64,000 bases of DNA from Pyricularia pennisetigena (Eukaryota; Ascomycota; Sordariomycetes; Magnaporthales; Pyriculariaceae), in contig NW_021940920.1 in assembly GCF_004337985.1 (NCBI RefSeq), positions 1,162,549-1,226,548 on the forward strand. Reading direction: 5' to 3'. Within the stretch, counting starts at the first letter, position 1, and the number at the start of each line of letters is the position of its first letter. The position numbers and the translations under genes are program-made. Of the stretch, positions 10,156-21,463 are shown one piece after another. Under the pieces are notes generated by a model. It did not search any database. It was not told the origin of the DNA and worked only from the letters and a program-made list of their open reading frames with translations.

Positions 10156-13100
10156 TCAGCTGACTCCCGCACCATCAGAAGGCTGATTTTGCCCTGAAAA
10201 TTCGCTCTCCGCCCATCCCATGGTCATGGTGGCCCAAAGGTCATGGGTCGGCTGGAACTGTGCCCCATCCATACCGTTGTCTAGATCAATATCACCAAAC
10301 GCATCCGCAAATCCGCTAGTTGCACCGCCCGGGGCAATGCTCACACCGGAGCCGGTCTGATCGGTGAAGGCCTCGTCCCATACCGGGATGTAGCTATCTA
10401 GCGAACCATCAAACATTGGGCAACCCCTGGTCGTTTTGTCGTGAGATATTTTTGGGTGTACATCTCCATCGCCGCCGCCATTACCGAACAGAGACCATAT
10501 CCCCGTCATGATGGACGACCGTTGTTGTTGCTGCTGTTTCACAGCCGCCATTCTTTTGTCGAACTTGGTTTTGACCATGCCAAAAACGACCCGACTGGCC
10601 CCAACGATTGTCATGTCGTCATCCTCAAGAACCCCGTCGCCCGGCTGCTGGATGCCGCCGCGGGGCTTGTCGTCCGCCCGCATCTGTGACCTGTCGGTGA
10701 GGCGATCCAGCAGCGGGCCCAGGTCGATCTGCGACCGCGCCAGGGCGGCATCCCAGCCGGCGCAGGTGGGCATGTCAAAGGAGAAGCGGAAGGCGACGAT
10801 GAATACAAAGATGAATCGGCCCCAGTCGATGTTGCAGAGGTTGGTGAGCTGCCGCTCACCGACCAACGTCTCGCCCATGAAGGACAGCGCGTCGGCGAGG
10901 TGCGGCAGCGCGAGCTGCATGCGCGAGGCGTCCTGGAAAGGGTCTACGCGCGTCGCCGTCCGCGTGATGGTCGAGGGCTTCCAGAGGTGCGGGGTCAGGA
11001 GCTGTATCTGCGTCGTGAGGGTGGTGAATCTCATAACGGCTGTTTAGGAGTTAGCCTCTCTCTGTTTCATGTTTACCGAAATTGATTTGCCATCGTGGAA
11101 AAACAAAACTCAGTGCGGCAGCTTACGTACAGGTGTTGGCGATCTCCTCTGACATGCGTGCACTGTACTCTGCGAACTGCATGTCCAACCCTCTGAGCAT
11201 TGTGGCGGCCTGGTACGGGGAGCGCAGACCCTTCTCCTCGTCCTTGGCCAGGGCGATGACCTCGAGCACGAGATGCTGGTGGCGCAGGAGCCAGGGGAGG
11301 ATGCGATCGCCGAGCGTGCGGGCCTCGCGCTCAAGTAGGTCGCAGCAGGTGGCCGTCCAGGCGGTAAAGGGGAGATTCAAGGGGCGGCTGTACATTACCG
11401 CTCGTCTTTATAAAGGGTTTTTGTTCATCAGCGGGGTTTGACCGATTGGGCGATGTGACATTTTGCGGGTGGACCGCTGAGATGTGGTAATAATCAAAGC
11501 AGGGAAACAAAAAAAAAAAAAAAAAAGAAAAAAAAAAGCTCACGAGAGAACCAGATAACAGCATGCAACATATGCCCGGATGCCCTCGAGGAGTTCCTCG
11601 AGCGGCTGGTCCCGGTGCTGCTCGAGGTAGTCGGGCTGATCAAGCTCGAGATCCTGTATCATATCCACAGCCATGCGGACATACTGTGCAGATTGTTTGT
11701 TTCGTGGCCGCAGGTGGACCGGATACCTGGAGTTTTCACCGGTGGACTGTTAGAGTAAAGGCCTCTGTTGTATCTCTAGTGAGACGCACTTGTCAAGATT
11801 TACCCAGTATCCTTGGGCGTGATTTTTACAGGCTTTGCTTTGTGGAAAAAAGACAGGGGAACATAATAACGACCAACATAAAAACTCAACATCAGACAGA
11901 TCAAAAAAAAAAGTCTTACCAAGCAGTATAGACCAACAGCCCAACGAGCAACTCGACGCTCCTCTCCCCTCCGGCGACGAACTTGAGCGCCAGGATCTTG
12001 CGGAACTCCTCGTCGTAGAGGCTCCCGCCGCCCTTGAGGGCGGTCCTGGAGCCGCTGGCCGCGGCGAGCAGGGCGAGCAGGACAAAGGGCCTGTCGCGGG
12101 CCAGGTCGGGCACTGTGGCACCGTCCGGGACCGACAGGACGGGGAAGAAGAGCGACATGTCGTCGCGGTAGGTGGCGAGCAGCGAGCCGGCGCTGTCGAG
12201 GTTGAACTGCGGGCGGCGGAGGGGTCCCGTCGCCGACGCCGACGCTGACGCCGTCTTGGTGGTGGCGGTGGTGCATGACGACGAGGAGGGGGATGATGTG
12301 GCGGCTGCGGAGCCCGCGGTGGTGTTTGTCGCCGACGGGGACGAGGCCGAGTCAAAGGTGTACGTGGACGATGATGACGTCGGTGCCGTTGTTGCTGGTG
12401 GCGAGTCCGGCGGGAAGAGGCGGTCGACGATGGCCTCGTGCGAGTCCCGGAGCATGTCAAAGTTCAGAGGCCGGTCGTCCTGCGGGAGGCTGACGTCGAT
12501 GGTGAAGGTCTTGGAAGGGCCTGGCGGTGGTGGTTGTGGGCGGGTTGCTGCTGGGTTACTTTGCGGCGGGTGTAAGTAGGCAGGGTATTTGGGATGGGGG
12601 TGGTTGGGTTATTTGGTTATATATGTGAGTCAAGGGACATGACAGTTGGGTAGATGGAAGGAGGGAGAGCATCAAGTCCTCGCCGGTGAACTAAGTCGGT
12701 GTAGGTAACAAGACCGGCGAAGGAATGAGTAGACGATATATATATATACTCGGCGTCTGGGTATGGTGAGGAGACGGAGGGGATTTTCATAATGAGATAT
12801 AAAACTTGGGAAAAGTCATCAACTTACAGTTTTGACTGTCGTGGTCTCCTGGTCCGAGGGCCGGTCTTGAAGACGCATTCACGCTTGGATTCGTAGCATC
12901 TATAGCACCATAACATAATTAGATTTTTTTTAAGTAGAAAAAATCTAATAGACCGGCACTTAAATAAAAGAAAGTTCCCTAATGTTTTGAATACATACCG
13001 CCGACAAATGCCCAACTGGCTGTTGCTCGCCGTGCATTTGACCTTGGCCGCTCTACACGCCTCACATGCATTGTTGACCCGCGGCGGGCCCCCGACCTGC

Positions 13101-13171
13101 GGAGACGAATCTGCCGCTGGATTGCTGCTGCTGCTGCTGCTCGCAGTGGCTGGATTGCTATTGGCATTCAT
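10156..13171 (-). CDS. Zn2Cys6 fungal transcription factor, 6 exons
   Basis: A predicted 741-residue nuclear regulator. Exons, read on the minus strand, are 13171-12999, 12899-12828, 12558-11920, 11726-11544, 11405-11131 and 11039-10156, totalling 742 codons with the stop. The DNA-binding cluster near residue 37 has C-X2-C-X6-C-X9-C-X2-C-X6-C spacing and is split by the first intron between RR and CYESKREC. A Ser/Thr/Ala-rich linker follows. The middle region resembles other fungal C6 factors, including YVRMAVDMIQDLELDQPDY, where a helical regulatory region is expected. The C-terminus has a Gln run and an acidic stretch. The second intron, about 269 nt, is long for this window and is the weakest junction. 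The neighbouring convergent methyltransferase suggests a locally paired regulatory function, but no biosynthetic cluster is present. Confidence 0.8.
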
Positions 13172-13328
13172 GATACGTGCGTTTCTTTATTTGTTTAAAA
13201 AAAAGAAAAGAAAAGTCGACATGTGTCTTGTGTCGTGTAAGACCTATGCTCAAGTCGGAGCTATTAAACCAGTTTGCGGTCTCAAAAATATCAGACTGTA
13301 GTCCAAGGAAGGCGGATAGAACACAGCA

Positions 13329-13366
<38 letters not shown>

Positions 13367-13720
13367 CAGAGAGAGAGCGTGGGGCCCTGTTTAGCTGCGG
13401 CCGTGGCTGAGAATTGTAAGCTCCGAACTACTTCGGCGCTTAGCGGAATTCTGCCATTGTCAGTGGAACCAGTCGACTTGTCCATCAACTGGTCAAGTAG
13501 TATCGGGACGAGAGATATGAAATACGGCTATAAAAGTCTAGGTACACTTACATAAAATTAAGTACGTTCACTGATTCCAGTACGCGAAACAATCGAGTCT
13601 AAGACTGGTTTATTGACGTGAAAAAAAGATGGCTGCAAATCAATCCTCCAACGCCATCTAAATCTAGAAAAAAATCCCTACCAACAAATGTACTCATCCC
13701 TCATTCATAACCGTCCTCGT
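13172..13720. other. Intergenic region between Zn2Cys6 factor and sedolisin
   Basis: Promoter side of the Zn2Cys6 gene and 3' flank of the sedolisin gene, both on the minus strand. It contains a TG microsatellite; no gene is visible. Confidence 0.6.
13330..13365. repeat. (TG)n microsatellite
   Basis: An uninterrupted TG dinucleotide run of about 17-18 units, followed by a short GA run. It lies about 160 bp upstream of the Zn2Cys6 start codon. Confidence 0.95.
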
Positions 13721-15824
13721 TCAAGGCAGCTTCATAAACACGTCCAACATGAGTTTATAATTTGGTGTCCCCAGCCCCGTCACCGGATCCCACCCCGTGA
13801 CCGCGTTGAACCCGTCCGTTCCGCAACCCGGGTTCTTGCCGTTGGTTATGTCGTTGAGCACCTCTGGGTGCTTGTACAGGACGGGGTTGACGAACCCGAC
13901 CGGCGACTTGCCCGCCTCGATGCGCTTCTCGTTGATCAACGTCAAGATTGAGCCGAACACGGGTGCGGATGCTATTATCAAAGATTTTTGTCAATACGAT
14001 TTGTGATACATAGGAGGAAAAAAAAAAAAAAAAAAACTCACCAGAAGTCCCGTAACTCAGCGTAAACTTGCCATTTACAGCAGTCACGTAGTCGGCCCCG
14101 TTGGCGCTGACGTCCGGATACCCCCTGACGGCGCGGGAGTTGTTGTACCTCTCCTGGCCGTACGGCGGCGCATTGTCCTTGTAGTAATCGTCGAGAGCGG
14201 CCTTCTGGTAGTCTGGCATCTTGAAGACGTTGCTGAAGCCGCCGCCGCTAAAAATGATGCGCTCGCATGCGCTCTCGGGCGTGTGGACCGTCGACCCCTT
14301 GAGTATGGCCGTGGCGCCCACGGCCGTGACCCAGGGGCACGAGGCCGGAAAGGACGGGTTGAAGTAGCCGTCGGAGCCGTCATTGTACGCGCCCGTCGCC
14401 GCGTCGATGCACTGGCCCGAGTTGCCGGCGACCCCGTCGTCGCCCGACGAGAAAAGCATCGACACGCCCCGGAGCCCGAGCTTCATGTACTCGGCGCACT
14501 GCCGCTGCTCGTACTTGACGCCCAGGTCCGCCTCGTTGTAGCCGTAGCTGGTGCTGATGACGTTGGTCGGCGTCGTGGTGCCGCACGCCACCCTGCGCGA
14601 GTAGTTCGCGTCCACGTTTGGGTCGACGGATCTGCCGCCGTCATAGTCGCAGTAGGCGCCGTCGATGGCCTCGAGGAAGTTGTTGAAGGAAGCCGCCTGG
14701 TTCAGATCGCCGACCTGGTAGAGAGTGGCCTTTTGTGGGTAGACAAGCCCCATGGCGAACTCCAGGTCCAGCGCCGACTCGCCGTTGAAGTTGAACGACC
14801 TGTTCTTCTGCTGCACCACGCCGTTGTCCAGCAGCGTGATGATCGGCGGCTTGCCTTTGAGCCGCGGCTCGAACTGCTCAAAGAACATGTCCAGGTCCGA
14901 CTGCAGGAACGCCTGTGGCGTGTACTCGACAATGCCCAGCGTGTTGTTTGACACCGCCGTCTCGCCCGGCGGGGTGGAGTAGAGCGCCCGCAGGCAATCG
15001 ATCGTCACCATCCGGTCGCAGTTGTTGAGGTCGAGCATGGCGTTCTCCACCACCGCGCCCTTTTTTGGACCGCCGACCCCGGGCTGTCCGAGCAGACCGT
15101 GGCCTCGGCGTCCCTGGCGATCAAGCAGACTTGCGGCAGTGGGCTCTTCAGAACGACGCTTCAGCTCCGTCGCGTCATCGTGGGACAGCTCCTGCCGGAT
15201 GTTCCGACGGCCCTGGCCCACGCGGCTGTCAAAGTGCACCGTGGGCGTGATCAGGTCGACGTGCTCCACCACGTGCCGTGGGATGTGGTAGCCCTCGCAC
15301 GCGACGTGCGAATGCCCGTGGACCGAATGCTTAAAGACATGATAGCGCGTCTTGAGGAGCGCCTCTGCCTCTGCCGCCGTGGCGTTGAACATGAGCCACG
15401 TCCTCGCCAGGCTCAGACTGACCCTTTGGCGCTCGATGCCCTCCGCAGCTAGCCACTCCATGACGGCATCTACAGACTCTCGCTTCGGCGCAAAGGCCTC
15501 GACGACCTCGTCGGCCGTCCAGTGCTTGCCGTAGTCCGGGCTGGAGGGGTGCGAGACGCGGTTCATGAACTCCTCGGCGCGGTGCAGGTTCTGCTGCACG
15601 AGCCCGATACGCATGGGCAAGATCGTCCCATCGTGTAGCCGGTGGGAGCGCGTCCAGGTACGCTCCGTCAGCGGATTCCTCTCCTCGTGGAGGATGTAGT
15701 CGGGGCCGGGAACGGTATCATCTTCGGCGGCCTGTGCAGCAGAGTCCTGACCAGGATAGAGATATCTGCCATCAGCTGCGGCCGCCAGGACCGTGAGAAT
15801 ACAGACCACCGAGTCCAGCCTCAT
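13721..15824 (-). CDS. Secreted sedolisin-family (S53) peptidase
   Basis: A predicted 677-residue secreted serine-carboxyl peptidase, tripeptidyl-peptidase type, expected to act extracellularly at acidic pH. Exons are 15824-14042 and 13971-13721. The ATG at 15824 gives a hydrophobic signal peptide (VVCILTVLAAAADG); the frame stays open further upstream but that sequence lacks signal character. An N-terminal pro-domain is followed by the catalytic region. Glu349 and Asp353 lie in ESALD, the oxyanion Asp in SSGDDGV, and nucleophile Ser594 in GTSAS. The SGGGF and DPVTGLGTPN motifs, the latter near the Ca-binding end, are also present. The single intron falls one base after the catalytic Ser codon and contains a poly-T run. 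All expected catalytic residues are present, so activity is likely. Whether it is an endo- or tripeptidyl-peptidase cannot be told. Confidence 0.88.
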
Positions 15825-17021
15825 GTTTTGAGAATAATGTTGTTCAACAAAGATGAAAGAAGAGTGGGTAATCAAGTATCAAATCATGCCCGGATGTTGC
15901 TCACACAGACGACAGGATCAAAAGATTGAAAACACACGGACCCAAAAGCAAAGGAATGGATCTTCAAATCTGCTCTATCCTTCAATGTCTCGGGAGCAAT
16001 GGGAGTATGGTGATGTCCGCTAACAAACATTTCACTGCCGAGGATGAGCAGGTGTTTTTATCGCAGAGCCGCTGTTTACCACTGAGGTAGCCTTGAAGCA
16101 AGATAGGCACGTCTGCTGGACTAGCCGTGTTCATGACTATGCCGTAATATGGGATGAAACGATGTTTCACTGGGCCACATGAATACTGCACCTTGCAGAT
16201 TGTGGGGAGTTGACAAACATGTTGGCCTTTGCAATAAACAACGACCTAGTAATGACCTTCATGATGGATATTGTGGCGTGTCTCACACTTGTTGCGTACG
16301 AATCCAGCAACGGATCATGAGCGGATCGTGACTCGATGCTCTCTGGACAGGTATCTTCAGTGATGAGGATATGAATTTCAAGAGATTTCGTCTCGGGATA
16401 CAAACAAATAAGCAAATCCCAAGCATCGCGGCTAATCAATGCTTATTCTATAAGAGTATTTACGATAAGGTCAAGCTTCCGTCTTGTCAACCCAACATCA
16501 GCTCAGGAACCTCGGCATAGAGATGAATTTCTGATATATGACAAGACCAACATGGAGGTCATGGAAGGCCGGCAAATGCACGGAGAGAGTCGAGGCGTTT
16601 GGACGCAGCCGAGTATCTGATTGGTCAACGGTACAGAAACACTCGAGAAACGAAGAAACCGAATAGAGTCGAGCTGGATCTGACGATTCAATGTTTCAAG
16701 GCCTACGGAACATAAGTCAGCTTCCGTGAAATATCAGATGAGCCGCTACCCCCTCGGATATGAACCTTGTTCGGTTTTCTACTCGATCGTTGAGCCTCCT
16801 GGTTAGGGGTTTTATTCGTCACATTGTAGTATGTAAACATATTCCATGTATCTTGTCTCTGGCAGCTAATGATTCAAGTCTCCGTCCTTGAGGTTTCGGG
16901 GGGTATCTCATTTATCGGTGTTGAAATCCAACAACATCTTGGATCGAATTGCGGAGAGAGCTTCCGTCTTATCTTTTCTTTCGAGCTCGCCTTGATCTTC
17001 CATCTCAAGGTCTAGCTGGCG
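15825..17021. other. Intergenic: sedolisin upstream, IPI3 3' flank
   Basis: About 1.2 kb without a supported gene. Only short unrelated open frames (up to about 90 codons) occur. It should contain the sedolisin promoter and the IPI3 terminator; no clear motif was picked out. Confidence 0.5.
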
Positions 17022-18077
17022 TTAGCTCTGCGCCCCGTCTTGGCGCTGCAGAACCTGTTTGTAAAGAGCTTTTTGCTCGTTGACTATCTGCAGCAGCTCT
17101 TCATTCTGGCGGCGTAGCTCGTCCACTTCGTTTCCGTCATCCGATGACCCATTGGTCGCTACTGCCGCTGTCACAGTAGCAGATGGTTGCTGGAATGCGA
17201 GAATTGCCTGCTTCAGCACATCCTCGGAGAACCCAGGCGTGTTCATCAATTTGTCAAACCTGCTCCGCACAGTAGAACTACCGAGATCGGTATTGAAATG
17301 CGCCGTGAAAGCATAAGTCTTGTCGGCGTTGGCGGCAGGTTTCACGATGGTAGGCGTTTTTGTCGTCGACTGGCCGAAAGTTGATGACGGCAGTGGGGAC
17401 ACAAAAACTAAATTGCTGACGGCAGCATTGAGATCCGCTAATTCGGTAGGCGGGCTGTTGTCTGCTAGGCTCCATTGAAGAATTTTTCCTTTTGCATGTC
17501 CAGACAGAAGAACCGTGCCATCGTAGCTCGTCGCCAGACACGACGCCGGTCCGGCCTCTGGAGGTGCCATGCCAAAAGGCGATGTCACCTGCACCACAGT
17601 CGATGCGGCCTCGGCAGCATGGGGTCCCAGCAGCGGTGCAGGCTCGCCGAACAACTCGACCAGATAGACTGAGCCATCGTCGGCCGCGAGGCACAATGCC
17701 CTCGTGCAAGGGTCTAGAGAGAGGCAGAGCGGAGAGGCCGGGAATAGGAGTGTTCGTAACGGAAGACCGGTGCGGTAGTTCCATATGACACAGGTCTTGT
17801 CCTTACTGGCCGAAACGCAGAGTGTTGAATCTGTGGCGCTTGATCCGCCCTCTGCGCCGGAACTCGCCACGAGAGCCGTGATGGCTGCCCTGTGGTTTGA
17901 TAAGGTACGCTCCGGAGCTTGCTCTGCGATGGGATCAAGCTCCAAGAGCTGCGCAAGACTCCAAAGGTGCACGTTGGAATCGTCCGAGCCACTCAGGACC
18001 GAATGGGGTGTCACAGCAAGACACGTTACCGGCTGAACATGACATGCTGGAGTCGAGACCAATCTCCCTGTGCAGAA
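17022..18077 (-). CDS. IPI3: IPI3-like WD40 ribosome-assembly protein, 3' exon (5' end in gap)
   Basis: The last exon of a WD40 protein, 351 visible residues, resembling Ipi3/WDR18. That protein acts with Rix1 and Ipi1 in nucleolar pre-60S maturation and ITS2 processing. WD-type segments are visible (GSDDSNVHLW; SASKDKTCVIWNY; a later SGHAKGKILQW). After these come a family-like linker and a C-terminal coiled coil beginning DELRRQNEELL. The exon begins after a CTTAG acceptor at 18078-18080; GCTAAC upstream is a plausible branch site, so the sequence up to 18155 is intron. The remaining N-terminal part must lie in the 18156-18627 gap. The WD repeats are degenerate, as usual for Ipi3. Confidence 0.78.
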   Translation of the reverse strand, partial: FCTGRLVSTPACHVQPVTCLAVTPHSVLSGSDDSNVHLWSLAQLLELDPIAEQAPERTLSNHRAAITALVASSGAEGGSSATDSTLCVSASKDKTCVIWNYRTGLPLRTLLFPASPLCLSLDPCTRALCLAADDGSVYLVELFGEPAPLLGPHAAEAASTVVQVTSPFGMAPPEAGPASCLATSYDGTVLLSGHAKGKILQWSLADNSPPTELADLNAAVSNLVFVSPLPSSTFGQSTTKTPTIVKPAANADKTYAFTAHFNTDLGSSTVRSRFDKLMNTPGFSEDVLKQAILAFQQPSATVTAAVATNGSSDDGNEVDELRRQNEELLQIVNEQKALYKQVLQRQDGAQS

Positions 18078-18155
18078 CTAAGGTGGTGTTTCCAAGTTAG
18101 CGGAAGTGGGTGGCTTGGGTCTAAGACACCCTAGCCTTTGATGGATTGAGGGGGG

Positions 18156-18627
18156 NNNNNNNNNNNNNNNNNNNNNNNNNNNNNNNNNNNNNNNNNNNNN
18201 NNNNNNNNNNNNNNNNNNNNNNNNNNNNNNNNNNNNNNNNNNNNNNNNNNNNNNNNNNNNNNNNNNNNNNNNNNNNNNNNNNNNNNNNNNNNNNNNNNNN
18301 NNNNNNNNNNNNNNNNNNNNNNNNNNNNNNNNNNNNNNNNNNNNNNNNNNNNNNNNNNNNNNNNNNNNNNNNNNNNNNNNNNNNNNNNNNNNNNNNNNNN
18401 NNNNNNNNNNNNNNNNNNNNNNNNNNNNNNNNNNNNNNNNNNNNNNNNNNNNNNNNNNNNNNNNNNNNNNNNNNNNNNNNNNNNNNNNNNNNNNNNNNNN
18501 NNNNNNNNNNNNNNNNNNNNNNNNNNNNNNNNNNNNNNNNNNNNNNNNNNNNNNNNNNNNNNNNNNNNNNNNNNNNNNNNNNNNNNNNNNNNNNNNNNNN
18601 NNNNNNNNNNNNNNNNNNNNNNNNNNN
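18156..18627. other. Assembly gap (472 N)
   Basis: A run of 472 unknown bases. It removes the start codon and first coding exon or exons of the IPI3-like gene. Confidence 1.
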
Positions 18628-21463
18628 ATCCTCGGCCACTCAATCCCAACCCGTTTTTAACCACGTTACAAACAAAGCGGCTTCTTTCCAAGTCAATTGA
18701 AACGATAGTTATAGCCTGGGAAATAACCGGCCGGATTCCGGGCCGGTGCTACTAATACTCGACCTGACAAGAGTCCAGAAGGGGTTGAAGGGCCTTGGTG
18801 GTGTTCGCAATTTGCGGCTTGGAAGGGTACTCACGTGAAGTCCCCCAGGGAAAAAAAATCCCTTTCTAGATTTGCCAGAATATCAGCATACTGTACAAAG
18901 CACTGTACCTCAAATTTGGACCCACCTCTTTCTGCAATCTACCCACCCAAACCAGCCTCAATCGGGCAATCTGGGCGCTTTCGGGTTACCTCTTAACTCT
19001 AGGTCAGTTCTACGCGTTCACCATTTCCACCTCCCACTTGTTGCCGTCAATGTTGGACAATTGCTCCTTGAAATATCCTTTTTTTTTTTTTTTTTTTTTT
19101 TCCTCGTTCATTCCACATACCGGCTCTATCCTTATTTCTGCGACATATCGTCTATTTACCAGAGGATCATAGTTTCGATTCTTCTTTTCGTGGCGCGCTG
19201 TCGATCCAGCGACTATTTGTCCATCTTCGACATGCCAAGTTTCTAATGATTTTTTGCTTTTACAGTACCGACCTTGCGGTTTGCTGCAAGAGCCACGATC
19301 TAAATCGATGGTAGTACAGCGCCACTACCCATCGGAATAGCGATGATTCAAAGTTGAAACTTTTTTTTCTTTGTCGCCTCTCTTTTCCGATCAAATCCCC
19401 CGAAACAGCAGCGATCATTTCGGTGGGAGAGACAAGGCTGGAATGTGAATGGAGTGACTGATTTCAACGAGAGCAAAAGCTTGCTTACCTAAGTTGGATA
19501 GGTAAGTAGGTACTTGGTACCTACTTCCCCCCCAGGTACCCTACCTTACGTACCTGCCGCACTTTTGCTGCAAGGCACGCCAGCTGCATGAAGTAAAAGG
19601 TGTATGCATCCTGCATGGTCCCTTCCGACTGAGACTCGACCTCGTTCTCGTGCTCGTGTGCCTGTAGCATGGTGTAGCACACCTACCTTGGCTTGTGGTA
19701 CCTTGACAAAACACACAAAACGGCAGACGGAAATTTTGTTCCTACAAAAACTTGACGAATAAAACAAAAAGAAACTTTTCACTTGTGTTTCCATTGTCGG
19801 TCTGCAGACATTTCTTGTCGTCGGTCAAGTCGCCACATCGGTCTGGTACCTCACTTAGCGCTTCGTACCGTCTGTATCTATGTCTCGCGATCTTGGAGCG
19901 GCCGAGGTACAAGTGCCCATAGTCAAACAAGAGTTATCCACAGTTTTTGGCTCTAGTCGAGATCATCAAGACTTTCTTTTTTTTTTTTTTCACCGCCCCC
20001 AGAAACCATTGAGGTTGTGACGTACCCACCCTGAGGCTCTTGCGAACAGGTACACTGCCTACCTGTAGGTACCTCAGTTATCAACATACACAGGGTGTTA
20101 CCTAACTATCTAGGTAGTTTGCAAGCACACGTACCTACCCAACTCCGGTATCTACACAGAGCACATGGACGGACGAATTCAGGTTCAACCATAACACATT
20201 GAGTTAGGGTTGTACAGGTTACCACCTTGGGGCACCCTCATCATGCAAGCAGCCATACGACCGCCCACCTTATTCGGCGTGTCCTCGAGACCACCCCAGG
20301 TGAGGCAATCTACCTCTTTCGAGCTCCGTATGCCGAGTTTCGGAGCTCCTAGAGTTCTCGATGAGGACACCCTCCCTCTTCTCCGCGTTTCACAGAGGGC
20401 CGAATGAGGGGCGATGGTTGAAGATTCAAGACAAACCAGAGGCGCCTCTAGGGGCCCACGGCTGGCTTAATTATGTTGCAAAGGCCACAAGTAGCGGCAG
20501 GCACAGATATTTCTGTTCCTTGACGTGGGATTGGCGTACTGGGTCAACGGCCTACTAGTCCAGGGTCTAGCTGTCAGGCCTACCTAGCTAGCGTCAAGCC
20601 GTCCAGCACCTACTAGTTTGCCCAAGTTGCAATTCTGACAAGCCTGCCACGGACCTTGCGGCTTTATCTCATTTCTTGGTCTAATTCGATTCCTTGATGC
20701 TAACTCTGCCTAATTGACGGTACCTCATTGCACTACAGGTGTCTCAGCCGGCGGCCGCATCCTTACCAGAAGTCGTTGCTCCGCCGTGCTACTGCACAAA
20801 ACCAAGGATGCAGCGCCTTAGTTGCTCTCAGCTTGTATTCCTGGGAGCAGCCAGAAACAAGAGAGAAAAAGGTTTCCCCGTTTCCCGTGGTCCTGTGGGC
20901 TAGCAAGGGGCCACAAGGGTGTTCAACTGGCCGTGTGCCTTGAGTGTGCCGTGTCAGACCCCCTCGTGCACGCCTTCTTCTTGTCTTTTTACTTTTTTTC
21001 TTGTGGATAGATGTCTTGTGCACAAAACTATCTATATCGGATCCCAATATTATAAATGACTTCTCCATGCCCGCGTTCATTCGCTTGAGAGAAGTAACAT
21101 GAGGAGGCGCTCGCGAATCTTCAATCCCACCCCAGGCCCGAGTTCGACGATACTGCAAAAACGCCATTCAAGTCGCCATCGTTACACAGTACATAGACTG
21201 CTGTAGCAAGACCAGCAGGGACCCGTCTTTATATTGAGCTGCGCATCATCCTCGTCCTGATGGCCTGGTCTTTTCGGTGTATTATGCGAACCGGACATCC
21301 CTCGCAGAATTAAGAAGAGCACGAGAACCATTATATCCGATTCGACGCAGGTTTTTTTCTGCCCTAGCTTCTCTGGACACGAATTCGTTGCTCAGTCACA
21401 TCTTCACGCTAAATCATACCACACCGCACAAATATTCCTCAAGGCTTCGCGATAATAGACGCA
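18628..21463. other. Intergenic region rich in GGTACC/TAGGTA motifs
   Basis: About 2.8 kb without a supported gene between the divergent IPI3-like gene and the gene starting at 21464. GGTACC, TAGGTA and TACCTA motifs crowd 19490-19560 and 20045-20145, with further copies at about 19696, 19845 and 20720. Poly-T tracts lie at about 19079-19100 and 19976-19990. The last 200 bases are presumably the leader of the downstream gene. Confidence 0.5.
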
